NCBI GenBank assembly: GCA_900467745.1
Contig: UBQW01000039.1
Location: 1 to 56,630, forward strand
Direction of reading: 5' to 3'
Length of the DNA stretch: 56,630 nt
DNA from: Hyphomicrobiales bacterium
GTDB taxonomy: Bacteria > Pseudomonadota > Alphaproteobacteria > Rhizobiales > Rhizobiaceae
This document shows, one piece after another, positions 38,452 to 46,045 of the stretch (its first letter is position 1; every line of letters starts with the position of its first letter). Below the pieces are notes generated by a model. It made no database searches, had not been told where the DNA came from, and was given only the letters and a program-made list of their open reading frames with translations. The position numbers and the translations under genes are program-made.

Positions 38452-38686
38452 GGTCGTTCCTCGTGTGTAAGCTTGCCCGACTGTCCGGAAAGCGGGCCAT
38501 CAGCCCATCGAGATCGGCGCGGGAGACGGCGGGTCGTGGCGGCGAGAGGCCACCGGCGGCGGCGTGAAACTCCACCGGCGTCATCGCCCAGAAGGATTGC
38601 GGGGGAAGCCGCAGCAGGCAGAGACCGACATGCAGGACCCGCGCCCAGGGGAATGGCGCAGGCCCCGCATTGTCCGTCGTCTTCAT
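38441..38686 (-). CDS. GTA tail assembly chaperone, gp10.1-type
   Basis: 81 residues with the family pattern P-F-P-W-A-R-V-L-H-V-G-L and L-P-P-Q-S-F-W-A-M-T-P-V-E (TIGR02216-like). It lies between gp10 and the tape measure, where lambdoid phages carry tail assembly chaperones. It overlaps the tape-measure start by 11 bases. An internal Met further in could be the start, but it would remove the conserved N-terminal half. Confidence 0.85.
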   Translation of the reverse strand: MKTTDNAGPAPFPWARVLHVGLCLLRLPPQSFWAMTPVEFHAAAGGLSPPRPAVSRADLDGLMARFPDSRASLHTRNDHDR

Positions 38687-38697
38687 GCCCGCTGCGG

Positions 38698-39075
38698 CTA
38701 GAAGGGGCGCGCGGAGGCGTCCGCGCCATCCCCCGAAAACGTCGCCACCAGCAGATCGCCGACGATCGCGGCATAGCCACCGATGCCGCCCTCGATATCG
38801 GCCTCCGCCACATCCTCGTCAGAATAGAGATTGCCGCCGCCGCGCAGGCCGGCGCCGATGATGCGGATCATATCCGCCGCCCTCAGCCGGCCGCCGGCGA
38901 AACGCTCGGCCAGCCCATTCAGGCTATCGACCGAAAACGCCGTCTCGAGCTCGGCCAAGGCGCCCAGCGTCAAGCACAACACCCGCCGCTCGCCGTCGAT
39001 CTCCGCCTCGATCTCGCCACGCCGGCGGTTGGCTCTTCGCCCGATGGCGGCCCCTTGCCGCCCGCCCGCCATCAC
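38698..39075 (-). CDS. GTA family protein, gp10-type
   Basis: 125 residues: a basic N-terminus (A-N-R-R-R-G-E-I-E-A-E-I), then L-C-L-T-L-G-A-L-A-E-L-E, as in the GTA gp10 family (GTA_gp10), which is probably tail-assembly related. The start overlaps the major tail stop by four bases. Confidence 0.87.
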   Translation of the reverse strand: MMAGGRQGAAIGRRANRRRGEIEAEIDGERRVLCLTLGALAELETAFSVDSLNGLAERFAGGRLRAADMIRIIGAGLRGGGNLYSDEDVAEADIEGGIGGYAAIVGDLLVATFSGDGADASARPF

Positions 39076-39479
39076 AGCACCTCGAAGCTGATCGCACCGG
39101 CCGATTCCAGCGCCAGCTCGAACATCACCTCGCCATTATACTGGCCGGAATATTCGAGCGCGCTCGCCTGGAACGGCCCGGTGACGCTGCCGAAATCCGG
39201 CACGACAATCTGCCAGCTCAGGATCGAGGCATTGAAGAAGGCGTTGCGCACCAGCTGGTCGGAGGCCGCGTCTTTGAAGATGCCTGAACCCGACACCGAA
39301 GCCCGCTGCACGCCGGCGCCGCCCAAAAGCTCGCGCCAGCGCCCGGCGCTTTCGGCATCGGTCACATCCACCGTCTCGGCATTGAAGGCCAGCCGCTTCG
39401 AGCGCAGCCCCGCCACCGTTTCATAATCCGTGCCGTTGAAAACCCTCAACAGCAGATCCTTGCCCTTCTGCGCCACCAT
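39072..39479 (-). CDS. GTA major tail tube protein, gp9-type
   Basis: 135 residues from the ATG at 39479, preceded by GGAAGGGATGAGG. It shows the major tail protein pattern M-V-A-Q-K-G-K-D-L-L-L and T-V-D-V-T-D-A-E-S-A-G-R-W-R-E-L-L. It polymerises into the tail tube. The frame continues upstream to an ATG at 39533, but those 18 codons run through a terminator hairpin and lack family similarity. It is the first gene after the exporter/toxin-antitoxin island, so its transcription may depend on a local promoter or on read-through. Confidence 0.92.
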   Translation of the reverse strand: MVAQKGKDLLLRVFNGTDYETVAGLRSKRLAFNAETVDVTDAESAGRWRELLGGAGVQRASVSGSGIFKDAASDQLVRNAFFNASILSWQIVVPDFGSVTGPFQASALEYSGQYNGEVMFELALESAGAISFEVL

Positions 39480-39497
39480 GGCCTCATCCCTTCCACG

Positions 39498-39523
39498 AAA
39501 AAGGGCGCCCCAATGGGACGCCC
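39498..39523 (-). terminator. Intrinsic terminator in the major-tail leader
   Basis: On the minus strand GGGCGTCCC-ATT-GGGGCGCCC forms a 9-bp stem (one G-U pair) followed by TTTTT. It ends only 19 bases before the gp9 start codon, with the gp9 ribosome-binding site directly after it. On the plus strand no T-tract follows, so it works leftward. Its position upstream rather than downstream of a coding block suggests attenuation or insulation. Confidence 0.75.
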
Positions 39524-39607
39524 GCGATGTCATCGACTTGTCACTTTGAACCTGGCGGCGAAGATGCTACGACCGCTTCGATCCCCTCAATTCGCCGAAA
39601 TCACACC

Positions 39608-40822
39608 ATGCCCGGGCCTTTTCCCCTGCGTTCGACACAGATGATTGCCGTGCTCACCGTGACGCAGCTCATCGGCTGGGGCACGACGTTCGACATGCTT
39701 GGCGTCATGGGTCGGGTGATCGCGCCCGATCTCGGGCTGGCGAACGAGATCGTCTTCGGCGGCCTGACCGTTATGATGGTCGTGCTCGCGCTTCTCGGCC
39801 CGACGATCGGCCGGCTTTTGCAGCGCCACGGCGCCGTGCCCGTGCTTGCCGCCTCATCCGTCACCTTCGCCGCCGGCCTTCTCATGCTGGCCGCGACAGA
39901 GGGTATCGTGCTCTATACGATCTCCTGGATCGTGATCGGCATCGGCGGCGCGCTCGGCCTGACGACGCCGACCTATACCGCCGTCGTCGAGCGCGAGGGC
40001 CTCAACAGCAAACGCGTCATCGCCATGTTGATGCTGTTCACCGGGCTCTCCAGCGCGCTGTTCTGGCCGATCCTCAGCCTGCTCGAAGCTCACTTCGGCT
40101 GGCGGATCACCTTCGTCATCTGCGCGGCGCTGCAATTGTGCGTCTGCCTGCCGCTCTATCTCTTCGGCCTGCCGCGTCCGGCCACTACGCAAGCCGGATC
40201 CGCCGAGATGCATGCGGCGCCGGTCGATCTTTCGCCCGATGATCGCCGCAAGGCCTTCCTGCTGCTTGCGGCCGCAACGACGCTATCGAGCTTCGTCACC
40301 TTCGGCCTGGCGCCATCGCTGCTGGAGGTCCTGCGCCAATACGGCGCCGCGCCGGTGCTGGCACTCCAACTCGGCTCGGCGCGTGGGGTCATCGGCATAA
40401 CGGCGCGCGGCATGGACATGCTGCTCGGCAAGCGCGGCAGCCCGATCGTCAGCGCCATCGCCGGGATCGGCCTGATGGTGGCGAGCTTCGGATTGATCCT
40501 CATCGTCCCGCCCTCGACATCGCTGCTCGTCGGCTTCATCGTGATCTACAGCTTCGGCGCCGGCGTCATGGCGGTTGCCCGCGCGCTGCTACCGCTGGCG
40601 CTGTTTTCGCCGCGCGAATACGGACTGCAAGCCGCCCGCCTCTCGCTGCCGCAAAACATCGCCAACGCCGCCGCCCCCATCATCTTCACCGCCATCCTCG
40701 ACCGCGCCAGCGCCGGCATGGTGATGGCCCTGTGCTGCACGCTCGCCGCACTCGCCTTCGGCCTCGTGCTGATGCTGGCAAGCCTCATCCGCCGCGCCAA
40801 GCCGGTCGCTCAGGTCGCCTGA
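39608..40822 (+). CDS. MFS transporter inserted in the GTA cluster
   Basis: 404 residues with about twelve hydrophobic helices and an MFS-like layout; helices 2-3 read T-V-M-M-V-V-L-A-L-L-G-P-T-I-G-R-L, with a conserved G-x3-R loop. The start at 39608 is chosen because it begins just before the first helix; upstream codons are polar. It is the only sizeable plus-strand gene inside the GTA cluster, placed between tail terminator and major tail genes. It converges with, and overlaps by 13 bases, the GNAT gene. Substrate unknown. It interrupts minus-strand transcription of the cluster. Confidence 0.9.
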   Translation: MPGPFPLRSTQMIAVLTVTQLIGWGTTFDMLGVMGRVIAPDLGLANEIVFGGLTVMMVVLALLGPTIGRLLQRHGAVPVLAASSVTFAAGLLMLAATEGIVLYTISWIVIGIGGALGLTTPTYTAVVEREGLNSKRVIAMLMLFTGLSSALFWPILSLLEAHFGWRITFVICAALQLCVCLPLYLFGLPRPATTQAGSAEMHAAPVDLSPDDRRKAFLLLAAATTLSSFVTFGLAPSLLEVLRQYGAAPVLALQLGSARGVIGITARGMDMLLGKRGSPIVSAIAGIGLMVASFGLILIVPPSTSLLVGFIVIYSFGAGVMAVARALLPLALFSPREYGLQAARLSLPQNIANAAAPIIFTAILDRASAGMVMALCCTLAALAFGLVLMLASLIRRAKPVAQVA

Positions 40823-41316
40823 GCCAGCGAAGCGACGATGTCCTTCGTCGGCAAAAGCAGCGTGCGCTCAAGGCCCTTGGCGGCGCGGAAGCCGAACTTG
40901 AGATAGAAGGCCTCGGCCTCATCGTCCAAGGCATGAACCATGACGGCACGGAAGGCGACCGAACGCGATGAGGAGACGACGGACATCAGCGCGTGTTTCA
41001 ACAACGCCCTGCCCAGCCCCATATTCTGATGACGGCGATCGACCGCAAGCCGCGCCAGCAGCGCAACCGGAATTTCGCCCGGCGCCCGATGCCCCTTGAC
41101 CTGCCTCGGCGCGCTATTGCGGCTGATCATGCCCGCGCACAGCGAGTGATAGCCGACGACGCGGTACTCCTCGGTCGCGATGACAACGGTCCGGGTATAT
41201 TCCTGCTGCTGATTGTAGAGCGCCATATCCTTCAGGAAACTATCCAGCGCCGGCTTGCCGCTGTCGAAATCATCGACCAGATGCTGTTCACCAAGGGGAA
41301 CGGGCTTGCGAAACAT
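40810..41316 (-). CDS. GNAT-family acetyltransferase toxin (TacT-like)
   Basis: 168 residues with the acetyl-CoA-binding motif R-L-A-V-D-R-R-H-Q-N-M-G-L-G-R-A-L-L starting at 89, and the C-terminal F-Y-L-K-F-G-F segment. The N-terminus F-D-S-G-K-P-A-L-D-S-F-L resembles TacT/AtaT-type toxins, which acetylate aminoacyl-tRNA and stop translation. It starts three bases after the stop of a DUF1778 gene, the standard antitoxin-toxin arrangement. A housekeeping acetyltransferase is less likely given that partner. Confidence 0.88.
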   Translation of the reverse strand: MFRKPVPLGEQHLVDDFDSGKPALDSFLKDMALYNQQQEYTRTVVIATEEYRVVGYHSLCAGMISRNSAPRQVKGHRAPGEIPVALLARLAVDRRHQNMGLGRALLKHALMSVVSSSRSVAFRAVMVHALDDEAEAFYLKFGFRAAKGLERTLLLPTKDIVASLAQAT

Positions 41317-41319
41317 CCG

Positions 41320-41595
41320 TCAGTCGATCCATTCGGCGTTGGATTTGAACAGCGCGACGAGCCTGTCGTTAACCTTCGCCGGTTCGTCGAGAAGCCCCTC
41401 GACGGCATCGAAGACAGCCGCGTCGACGCCGATGAAACGCTGATCCAGCAATTCCTTCTGCGCCGAATAAAACGCGGCCTCGGTCATGAATGCCGTGAGC
41501 GACTTGCCGCTGACGGCGGCGGCGCGCGCGATGATCTCGCGCGTCTCAGTATCGATGCGCAGGTTGATGGTTTCGCTTTTCTTGACGCCAGGCAT
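41320..41595 (-). CDS. DUF1778 antitoxin (TacA-like)
   Basis: 91 residues from the ATG at 41595. Ribbon-helix-helix pattern E-T-I-N-L-R-I-D-T-E-T-R-E-I-I-A-R-A-A, then S-L-T-A-F-M-T-E-A-A, the DUF1778 signature. The acidic C-terminus would neutralise the GNAT toxin. The 84-base region upstream contains TTCGTACGGA, a palindromic core suited to autoregulatory binding. The toxin gene follows after three bases. Confidence 0.9.
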   Translation of the reverse strand: MPGVKKSETINLRIDTETREIIARAAAVSGKSLTAFMTEAAFYSAQKELLDQRFIGVDAAVFDAVEGLLDEPAKVNDRLVALFKSNAEWID

Positions 41596-41679
41596 GTCAG
41601 TCGCTCCGCATGCGGACCCATAAATTCGTACGGACAATGTCTATACAGCAATATGGTGCCGACGTCCAGATTTGGGCCA

Positions 41680-42102
41680 TCAGCCGCCGGAGACTTCGAC
41701 CGCCACCTCCGTCCCCGCCCGGAACCGGGCCTCGGCGACATGCAGCCTGGTCTTCTGTTCGCGGCGAGTGCGGGTCGAAAGATGCAGCAAGCTGACGAGG
41801 TGGTGGGTCTCCAGCGAGAGCGGCGCGTCATGCAGCAGCATGCGCAAGCGCTCGGCGATGGTCGCGGCCTCCTTGCGGCCGCCGGCGTCGGTCCAGATTT
41901 CGATTGTCAGCAGGTGTTCGGCGCCGGTTTCGGTCGCTGTCGAATAGTCGTTGCTTGCGAGATCGGCGACGATGGCGGCCGGGAGTTTTCGGCCGGAGAC
42001 CAGGCGGTCGCGCAGGCCTTCGGGGCCGATCATCGCGGACAGTTCCGTGTCGTCGGCAATGCGGGTCTGGATCGCTGTCAGCAATTGGTTGGCGGCGCTC
42101 AT
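41680..42102 (-). CDS. GTA tail terminator protein, gp8-type (DUF3168)
   Basis: 140 residues from the ATG at 42102, overlapping the head-closure stop by four bases. It shows the DUF3168 pattern: N-terminal L-L-T-A-I-Q-T-R-I, then H-L-L-T-I-E-I-W-T and C-terminal R-F-R-A-G-T-E. It caps the tail tube. It is the last gene of the head/connector block before the inserted island. Confidence 0.9.
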   Translation of the reverse strand: MSAANQLLTAIQTRIADDTELSAMIGPEGLRDRLVSGRKLPAAIVADLASNDYSTATETGAEHLLTIEIWTDAGGRKEAATIAERLRMLLHDAPLSLETHHLVSLLHLSTRTRREQKTRLHVAEARFRAGTEVAVEVSGG

Positions 42103-42434
42103 CCGGGTTCCTCCTCGCACAGGCAGACGAGATAGTTGCCGCGCTCATCCGGGTCGCGCCAGGCGCGGATCGCGAAGACCCGCGCGCCCTTACGCAGCCG
42201 CATGCCGGCTTGGATATCGTCGCGATAGCGCAGCCAGATGCGGTGCGTCAGCGTGAAGACATCGGCGCCCGCCTGCTCCTCGCGCAGTTCGCTGACCGGT
42301 TCGACGCGGGCCCAGAACGAGGCGATTTCGTTGAAGGAGATGGTGGCGCCGCCCTGCCCGTCCGGCGTCTCGACTGGGGCTTCCAGCGCCAGCCGCGCCG
42401 TCATCTGGCCGGGATCGAAGAAGGCCGAGCGCAT
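42099..42434 (-). CDS. GTA head-tail joining (head closure) protein, gp7-type
   Basis: 111 residues with the phage head-closure pattern: A-R-L-A-L-E-A-P-V near the start, F-W-A-R-V-E-P-V, T-H-R-I-W-L-R-Y-R-D and a V-F-A-I-R-A-W-R-D-P-D-E-R-G strand. AGGAGG precedes the start, which overlaps the connector stop by one base (TGATG). Confidence 0.9.
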   Translation of the reverse strand: MRSAFFDPGQMTARLALEAPVETPDGQGGATISFNEIASFWARVEPVSELREEQAGADVFTLTHRIWLRYRDDIQAGMRLRKGARVFAIRAWRDPDERGNYLVCLCEEEPG

Positions 42435-43003
42435 CAGAGCCTCCTGATCATGAATGGCGCGATCAGGCGGTCGTATCCTGCGGGAATATCCGCCGGCTGG
42501 TCCTCGACCGCGACCGTGCCCCTGAACGCAAACATCTGCGCGACATGCACCAGCATCGCCCGCTTCAGCGTATCCGGCACCTCGGCGCCGCTCTCCCCAA
42601 AGCCGGCGGTGAAGTCGATCTCGATGCCGTTGATGGGCTGGCCGGCGCTGACGGCGCGGCCGAGCATGAGGCGCGCCGGGCGGGCGTGGCCGTCGAGGAT
42701 GGGGCCGGCCAGCGGGAGTTGGAGCTCGTCGCCTAAGGCGTCGTAAAGCGTCAGGCTTTCAATGGCTTGGACGGGACCTCTCGCGATCTGAATCACGCCG
42801 TCTTCAGGAATTGAATCAAGATAGAGGCGCCAGGTTTGGGTGATGAGGCTGAGGCCGGTTGCGCGCTCGAGATGTTCGCGGGCGGTGCGGATGAGGGAGG
42901 TGAGCAGTGTGTCTTCGTTGGTGTCGTCGAGGCGGAGGTGGGATTTGGTCTCGGCGAGGGTGATGGGTTCGGAGGTGGGTGGGGTGATGAGGGCGTAGGT
43001 CAT
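42434..43003 (-). CDS. GTA head-tail connector protein, gp6-type
   Basis: 189 residues from the ATG at 43003. It has the connector pattern I-T-L-A-E-T-K-S-H-L-R-L-D, L-I-R-T-A-R-E-H-L-E and C-terminal Y-D-R-L-I-A-P-F. The first sixty codons are written almost without G or T at the third position (a C-rich coding strand), unlike the rest of the gene. An upstream frame extends through a palindromic repeat and is not coding. Confidence 0.9.
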   Translation of the reverse strand: MTYALITPPTSEPITLAETKSHLRLDDTNEDTLLTSLIRTAREHLERATGLSLITQTWRLYLDSIPEDGVIQIARGPVQAIESLTLYDALGDELQLPLAGPILDGHARPARLMLGRAVSAGQPINGIEIDFTAGFGESGAEVPDTLKRAMLVHVAQMFAFRGTVAVEDQPADIPAGYDRLIAPFMIRRL

Positions 43004-43066
43004 GGGTGGGGTTCCTGGTGATATGGGTGTAGTCGGTGGGTGCCTTTGAGAGGCTGGAGCAAGTGG

Positions 43067-43189
43067 CCCCCTCATCCGCCTGCCGGCACCTTCTCCCCGC
43101 TGGGGAGAAGAGACTCGGAGTGGGCCGCTCGCTCCATCTTCCCTTCGCCCCAACGGGGAGAAGGTGGCCCGAAGGGTCGGATGAGGGGG
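43067..43189. repeat. Rhizobial-type palindromic repeat within the GTA cluster
   Basis: 123-base element with perfect outer arms CCCCCTCATCCG / CGGATGAGGGGG and perfect inner arms CACCTTCTCCCCG / CGGGGAGAAGGTG, plus a small CCCCGCTGGGG hairpin. It occupies the 242-base gap between capsid and connector genes. Elements with these arms are common between genes in Rhizobiales. Confidence 0.8.
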
Positions 43190-43245
43190 TTGCACGGCAG
43201 AGCGTTGCCACCTTCGGGGCTGCACCCACCGCCCCCCTCACCCAC

Positions 43246-44502
43246 TCAACTCACCGCAAACTTCACCAGCTTGATTGCCTCGAAGTTCTGCACCCCGCCG
43301 CCGACCCGCTTGGTCGTGTAAAACAACACATACGGCTTGGCCGAATACGGGTCGCGCAGCACCCGCACCCCCGTGCGATCAACCACCAGATAGCCCGCAC
43401 GAAAATCGCCGAAGGCGATGGCCATCGCGTTGGCCGCGATGTCGGGCATGTCCTCCGCCTCGACGACGGGGAAGCCGACCAGCGAGGCGGCCTCTCCGGC
43501 CGTTGCCGGCGGCTGCCAGAGGTAGCGGCCTTCGGCGTCCTTCAGCTTGCGCACCTCGGCCTGGGTCTTGCGGTTCATCACGAAGTTGGCGTTCTGGCGG
43601 TGGCCCGCCTTCAGCGAATAGATCGTGTCGATCAGCGTGTCGGAGGCGCCCGTCGCCTTGAAGCCGCCGGCAGCACCCGTGGCGATGTAGCCGATATTGC
43701 CCCAGCTCCAGGCGCTATCGGCGACCGAAGTGTAGGCCAGCAGACCCTTCGGCTTGTTGACGCCGTCGCCGGCGACGAAGGCCGCCCCTTCCTGTTCGGC
43801 GAAGACGGTATCGACCTCGTTCGATATCCAGGCCTCGATATCGACGGCCGCATCGTCGAGCAGCGCCTGGGTGGCGGCCGGCATGGCGTAGAGTTCCATG
43901 GTCGGGAAAGAGAGCTCGGCAAGCTGGGCGCCTGATGTCTGCGGCCGTGCCGCCGTCTCGGCCACCCAGCCGGACGCCATGCCGGAGATCGCGAAGGGCT
44001 TCTTCAGCACAGCACCGGAGACCTGGCGCACCGTCGCGATCGAGCGGATCGGCGACACGACGGAGAGACGGCGGCCAATGGCGCTATCCGTCTCGTCGGG
44101 CACGAGATAACCGCCATCCGCACCGGAGCCTGACGACATCGCCTTCGCCTCGATCTCGCGCAGGCCGGCCTCGTCGCCGCGGCGGATATACTGCTCGAAA
44201 GCCTGCTTGTGCTCGGTGGTTTCTGCGCCCAACGATGCGGTGCGGCCGAGCGGCGGGCGGGCCTTTTTCAGCGCCAGCTGGTCCAGCACCTTCTTCTGCT
44301 CGTCCATCGCGCGGCTGATGCGGTCCATCTTGTCGCGGGTGACGACATCCGACGTCAGCTTCTGCTCGATCTCGCCGAGCCGGGCGTCGTTGGTTTCCTT
44401 GAAGGCCTCGAAGGCTTCCATGAACTCGTCGAAGGCGGCGGTCATTTCGGGCGCGGCCTTGATTTCGGGGGCAGTTTTCTCGGCAATCTGCATGTTGGTC
44501 AT
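43246..44502 (-). CDS. GTA major capsid protein, HK97 fold (gp5-type)
   Basis: 418 residues. The N-terminal coiled-coil scaffold-like region (about 15-95, rich in E/K/D) precedes the mature domain, which starts near the S-L-G-A-E-T-T-E-H-K-Q-A-F segment. HK97-type motifs include S-G-A-D-G-G-Y-L-V-P, F-V-A-G-D-G-V-N-K-P-K-G and the C-terminal V-D-R-T-G-V-R-V-L-R-D-P. The N-terminal part is probably cleaved by the adjacent protease. AAGGA precedes the start. Confidence 0.95.
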   Translation of the reverse strand: MTNMQIAEKTAPEIKAAPEMTAAFDEFMEAFEAFKETNDARLGEIEQKLTSDVVTRDKMDRISRAMDEQKKVLDQLALKKARPPLGRTASLGAETTEHKQAFEQYIRRGDEAGLREIEAKAMSSGSGADGGYLVPDETDSAIGRRLSVVSPIRSIATVRQVSGAVLKKPFAISGMASGWVAETAARPQTSGAQLAELSFPTMELYAMPAATQALLDDAAVDIEAWISNEVDTVFAEQEGAAFVAGDGVNKPKGLLAYTSVADSAWSWGNIGYIATGAAGGFKATGASDTLIDTIYSLKAGHRQNANFVMNRKTQAEVRKLKDAEGRYLWQPPATAGEAASLVGFPVVEAEDMPDIAANAMAIAFGDFRAGYLVVDRTGVRVLRDPYSAKPYVLFYTTKRVGGGVQNFEAIKLVKFAVS

Positions 44503-44527
44503 TGCGGGATCATCCTTTTGTGAAGGT

Positions 44528-45136
44528 CTACTTGAATGTGTCTTGCAGCATCATCCGGGCGGCCCGGCGCATGGCGCGGACGAGCTCGGTCTCCTTGTCG
44601 CGGAACCACCGCGCATTCTTGATGTTCTGCACGCGGGCAGACGGCAGCATGGGGAAGGTCACCACCGAGATCTCCCAGAGGTCGGCTTCCAGGATGCGGC
44701 GCACGCCCGACTTGGCGTCGGTCTTGGCGCGGACGGTGCGAAAGCCGATCGACAGGCCATCGAGCGCGCCGTTCTTCAAAAGCTGGTGCACCTCGCGGGC
44801 GCGGCTGACGCCATCGGCGAGCACGCCCTCGACGTAGAGCCCGCGGCTATCCTCGCGGATCGTCTTCCAGGCGCCGATCGGCTCGGCCGGATCATGCTGG
44901 AAGAGCATGCGTACGCCACCGGCGCCGCGCGTCTTCAGCGAGCGCAGAAAGGCGCCGCGCTCGATCGCATCCTTGCCGAGATCGACCTCGCCGAAGACGC
45001 TGGCATAGCCGGAAAAGGTGCCGTCGCGGCTGAGCCCGCGCAGCTCCAGATTGGCGAACTTGCGCGTGTCCGCGCCGGGAATGGCCCGGGTGGACAAGCG
45101 CGTGGAGGTTCGCGCCAGCGCGCGGCTTGCGGTCAT
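44528..45136 (-). CDS. GTA prohead maturation protease (gp4-type)
   Basis: 202 residues from the ATG at 45136, seven bases after GAGGAG; an ATG six bases earlier is too close to that site. It is an HK97-type serine protease with H81 (L-F-Q-H-D-P) and S129 (D-G-L-S-I-G-F), the expected catalytic pair. It processes the capsid scaffold and lies 25 bases before the capsid gene. Confidence 0.93.
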   Translation of the reverse strand: MTASRALARTSTRLSTRAIPGADTRKFANLELRGLSRDGTFSGYASVFGEVDLGKDAIERGAFLRSLKTRGAGGVRMLFQHDPAEPIGAWKTIREDSRGLYVEGVLADGVSRAREVHQLLKNGALDGLSIGFRTVRAKTDAKSGVRRILEADLWEISVVTFPMLPSARVQNIKNARWFRDKETELVRAMRRAARMMLQDTFK

Positions 45137-45174
45137 GATCATGCTCCTCGTTTCATGGTTTTGTGGCCGGTGCC

Positions 45175-45492
45175 TTACCGGTTGCGGGCGCCGTATCGGC
45201 CGGCGATGCGCTGGAGAATGCCGAGGCCCCACCAGGCGCAGAGGCTCGATGCGGCCGAACCCGAAAGCACCACTTCGACAGCGGAGAGCCGATCGACCAG
45301 ATCCAGCCGCTCGGCGATCCAGATCCCCGTCGGGCCGCCAAAGACGATGCCGCAGGAAAGCCCGGTGAAAAACCGGCTCGCCGCCTCGCGCCGGCTCTTC
45401 GGCAGCAGATAGATCAGCGACACGGCGGCACCCGCCGACGCGCCCAGCGCCCTGGTCGCCCAGAGCCCGGTATCGTTGGAGAAATCGGCCAT
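45175..45492 (-). CDS. Small membrane protein of the GTA cluster (gp3.5 position; DUF6107-like)
   Basis: 105 residues from the ATG at 45492. Three hydrophobic stretches (about 14-30, 41-58 and 69-90). It sits between portal and protease, where RcGTA has the small gp3.5; the sequence resembles rhizobial DUF6107 proteins. The role is not known. Confidence 0.75.
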   Translation of the reverse strand: MADFSNDTGLWATRALGASAGAAVSLIYLLPKSRREAASRFFTGLSCGIVFGGPTGIWIAERLDLVDRLSAVEVVLSGSAASSLCAWWGLGILQRIAGRYGARNR

Positions 45493-45694
45493 TGGTTTGG
45501 GCCTTTGTGATGGGTGTGTGGGGTGAGAGTCAGGCTTTCGCCGAGTCTTTTGAATCGGTTGGCGGCAGCGGCTCATGCGCCTGTTGCGCGTGAGCATTCG
45601 ATTTGGCCCGTTGTACGCGGACGATTCAGATTTCGCTGTTAAGTGTCTGAAAGAGCGCCGTCTTCGTCGATCTGGAGCAGTGTCGGGAGGCTGA

Positions 45695-45979
45695 TCACCG
45701 CTCTTGGTGTTCGCCACTCGCGGTAGCGTCCAATTCATCCTCTGCCTCAAGCTCAGCCAGAAAATCGTCCATATCCATGACGTCGCCTCGCCTTATCGCT
45801 TCCTCGCCCTTCAGAATCTGCAGGACGTCATTTCCCTCTTGCATGAGGTAGTATTTCAGCGCGCGGACGATCACCCAATTGCGGCTCCGCTCAGTAGCGC
45901 CAGCGATGGTGTCGATGTCCGTCAAAATGTCTTCAGGAATGCGTAGCGCGATCGGATCGGAGAGAACGGACGCCGCCAT
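45695..45979 (-). CDS. Ribbon-helix-helix (CopG/ParD-like) antitoxin-type protein without toxin
   Basis: 94 residues from the ATG at 45979. RHH pattern I-A-L-R-I-P-E-D-I-L-T-D-I-D-T-I-A, then R-S-R-N-W-V-I-V-R-A-L, and the ParD-like tail E-A-I-R-R-G-D-V-M-D-M-D-D-F. Such proteins usually precede a RelE/ParE toxin. Here the stop overlaps a GTG that opens only 19 codons before TAA, so the toxin is lost or was never present. It sits between portal and the small membrane protein. Confidence 0.83.
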   Translation of the reverse strand: MAASVLSDPIALRIPEDILTDIDTIAGATERSRNWVIVRALKYYLMQEGNDVLQILKGEEAIRRGDVMDMDDFLAELEAEDELDATASGEHQER

Positions 45980-46045
45980 GGTTGTTCCTCGATTGGAGAC
46001 ACTCGATGCTACCAAATCGCGGAACTGACCTCAATGTCACCCCCC

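Noticed and set aside
43004..43225. Upstream extension of the connector frame
   Set aside because: The codons run through the palindromic repeat (43067-43189) and give a P/R-rich sequence unrelated to connectors.
45637..45696. A 19-codon GTG frame overlapping the ribbon-helix-helix stop as a toxin gene
   Set aside because: Too short for any RelE/ParE toxin and no recognisable motif; mentioned only as a possible remnant.
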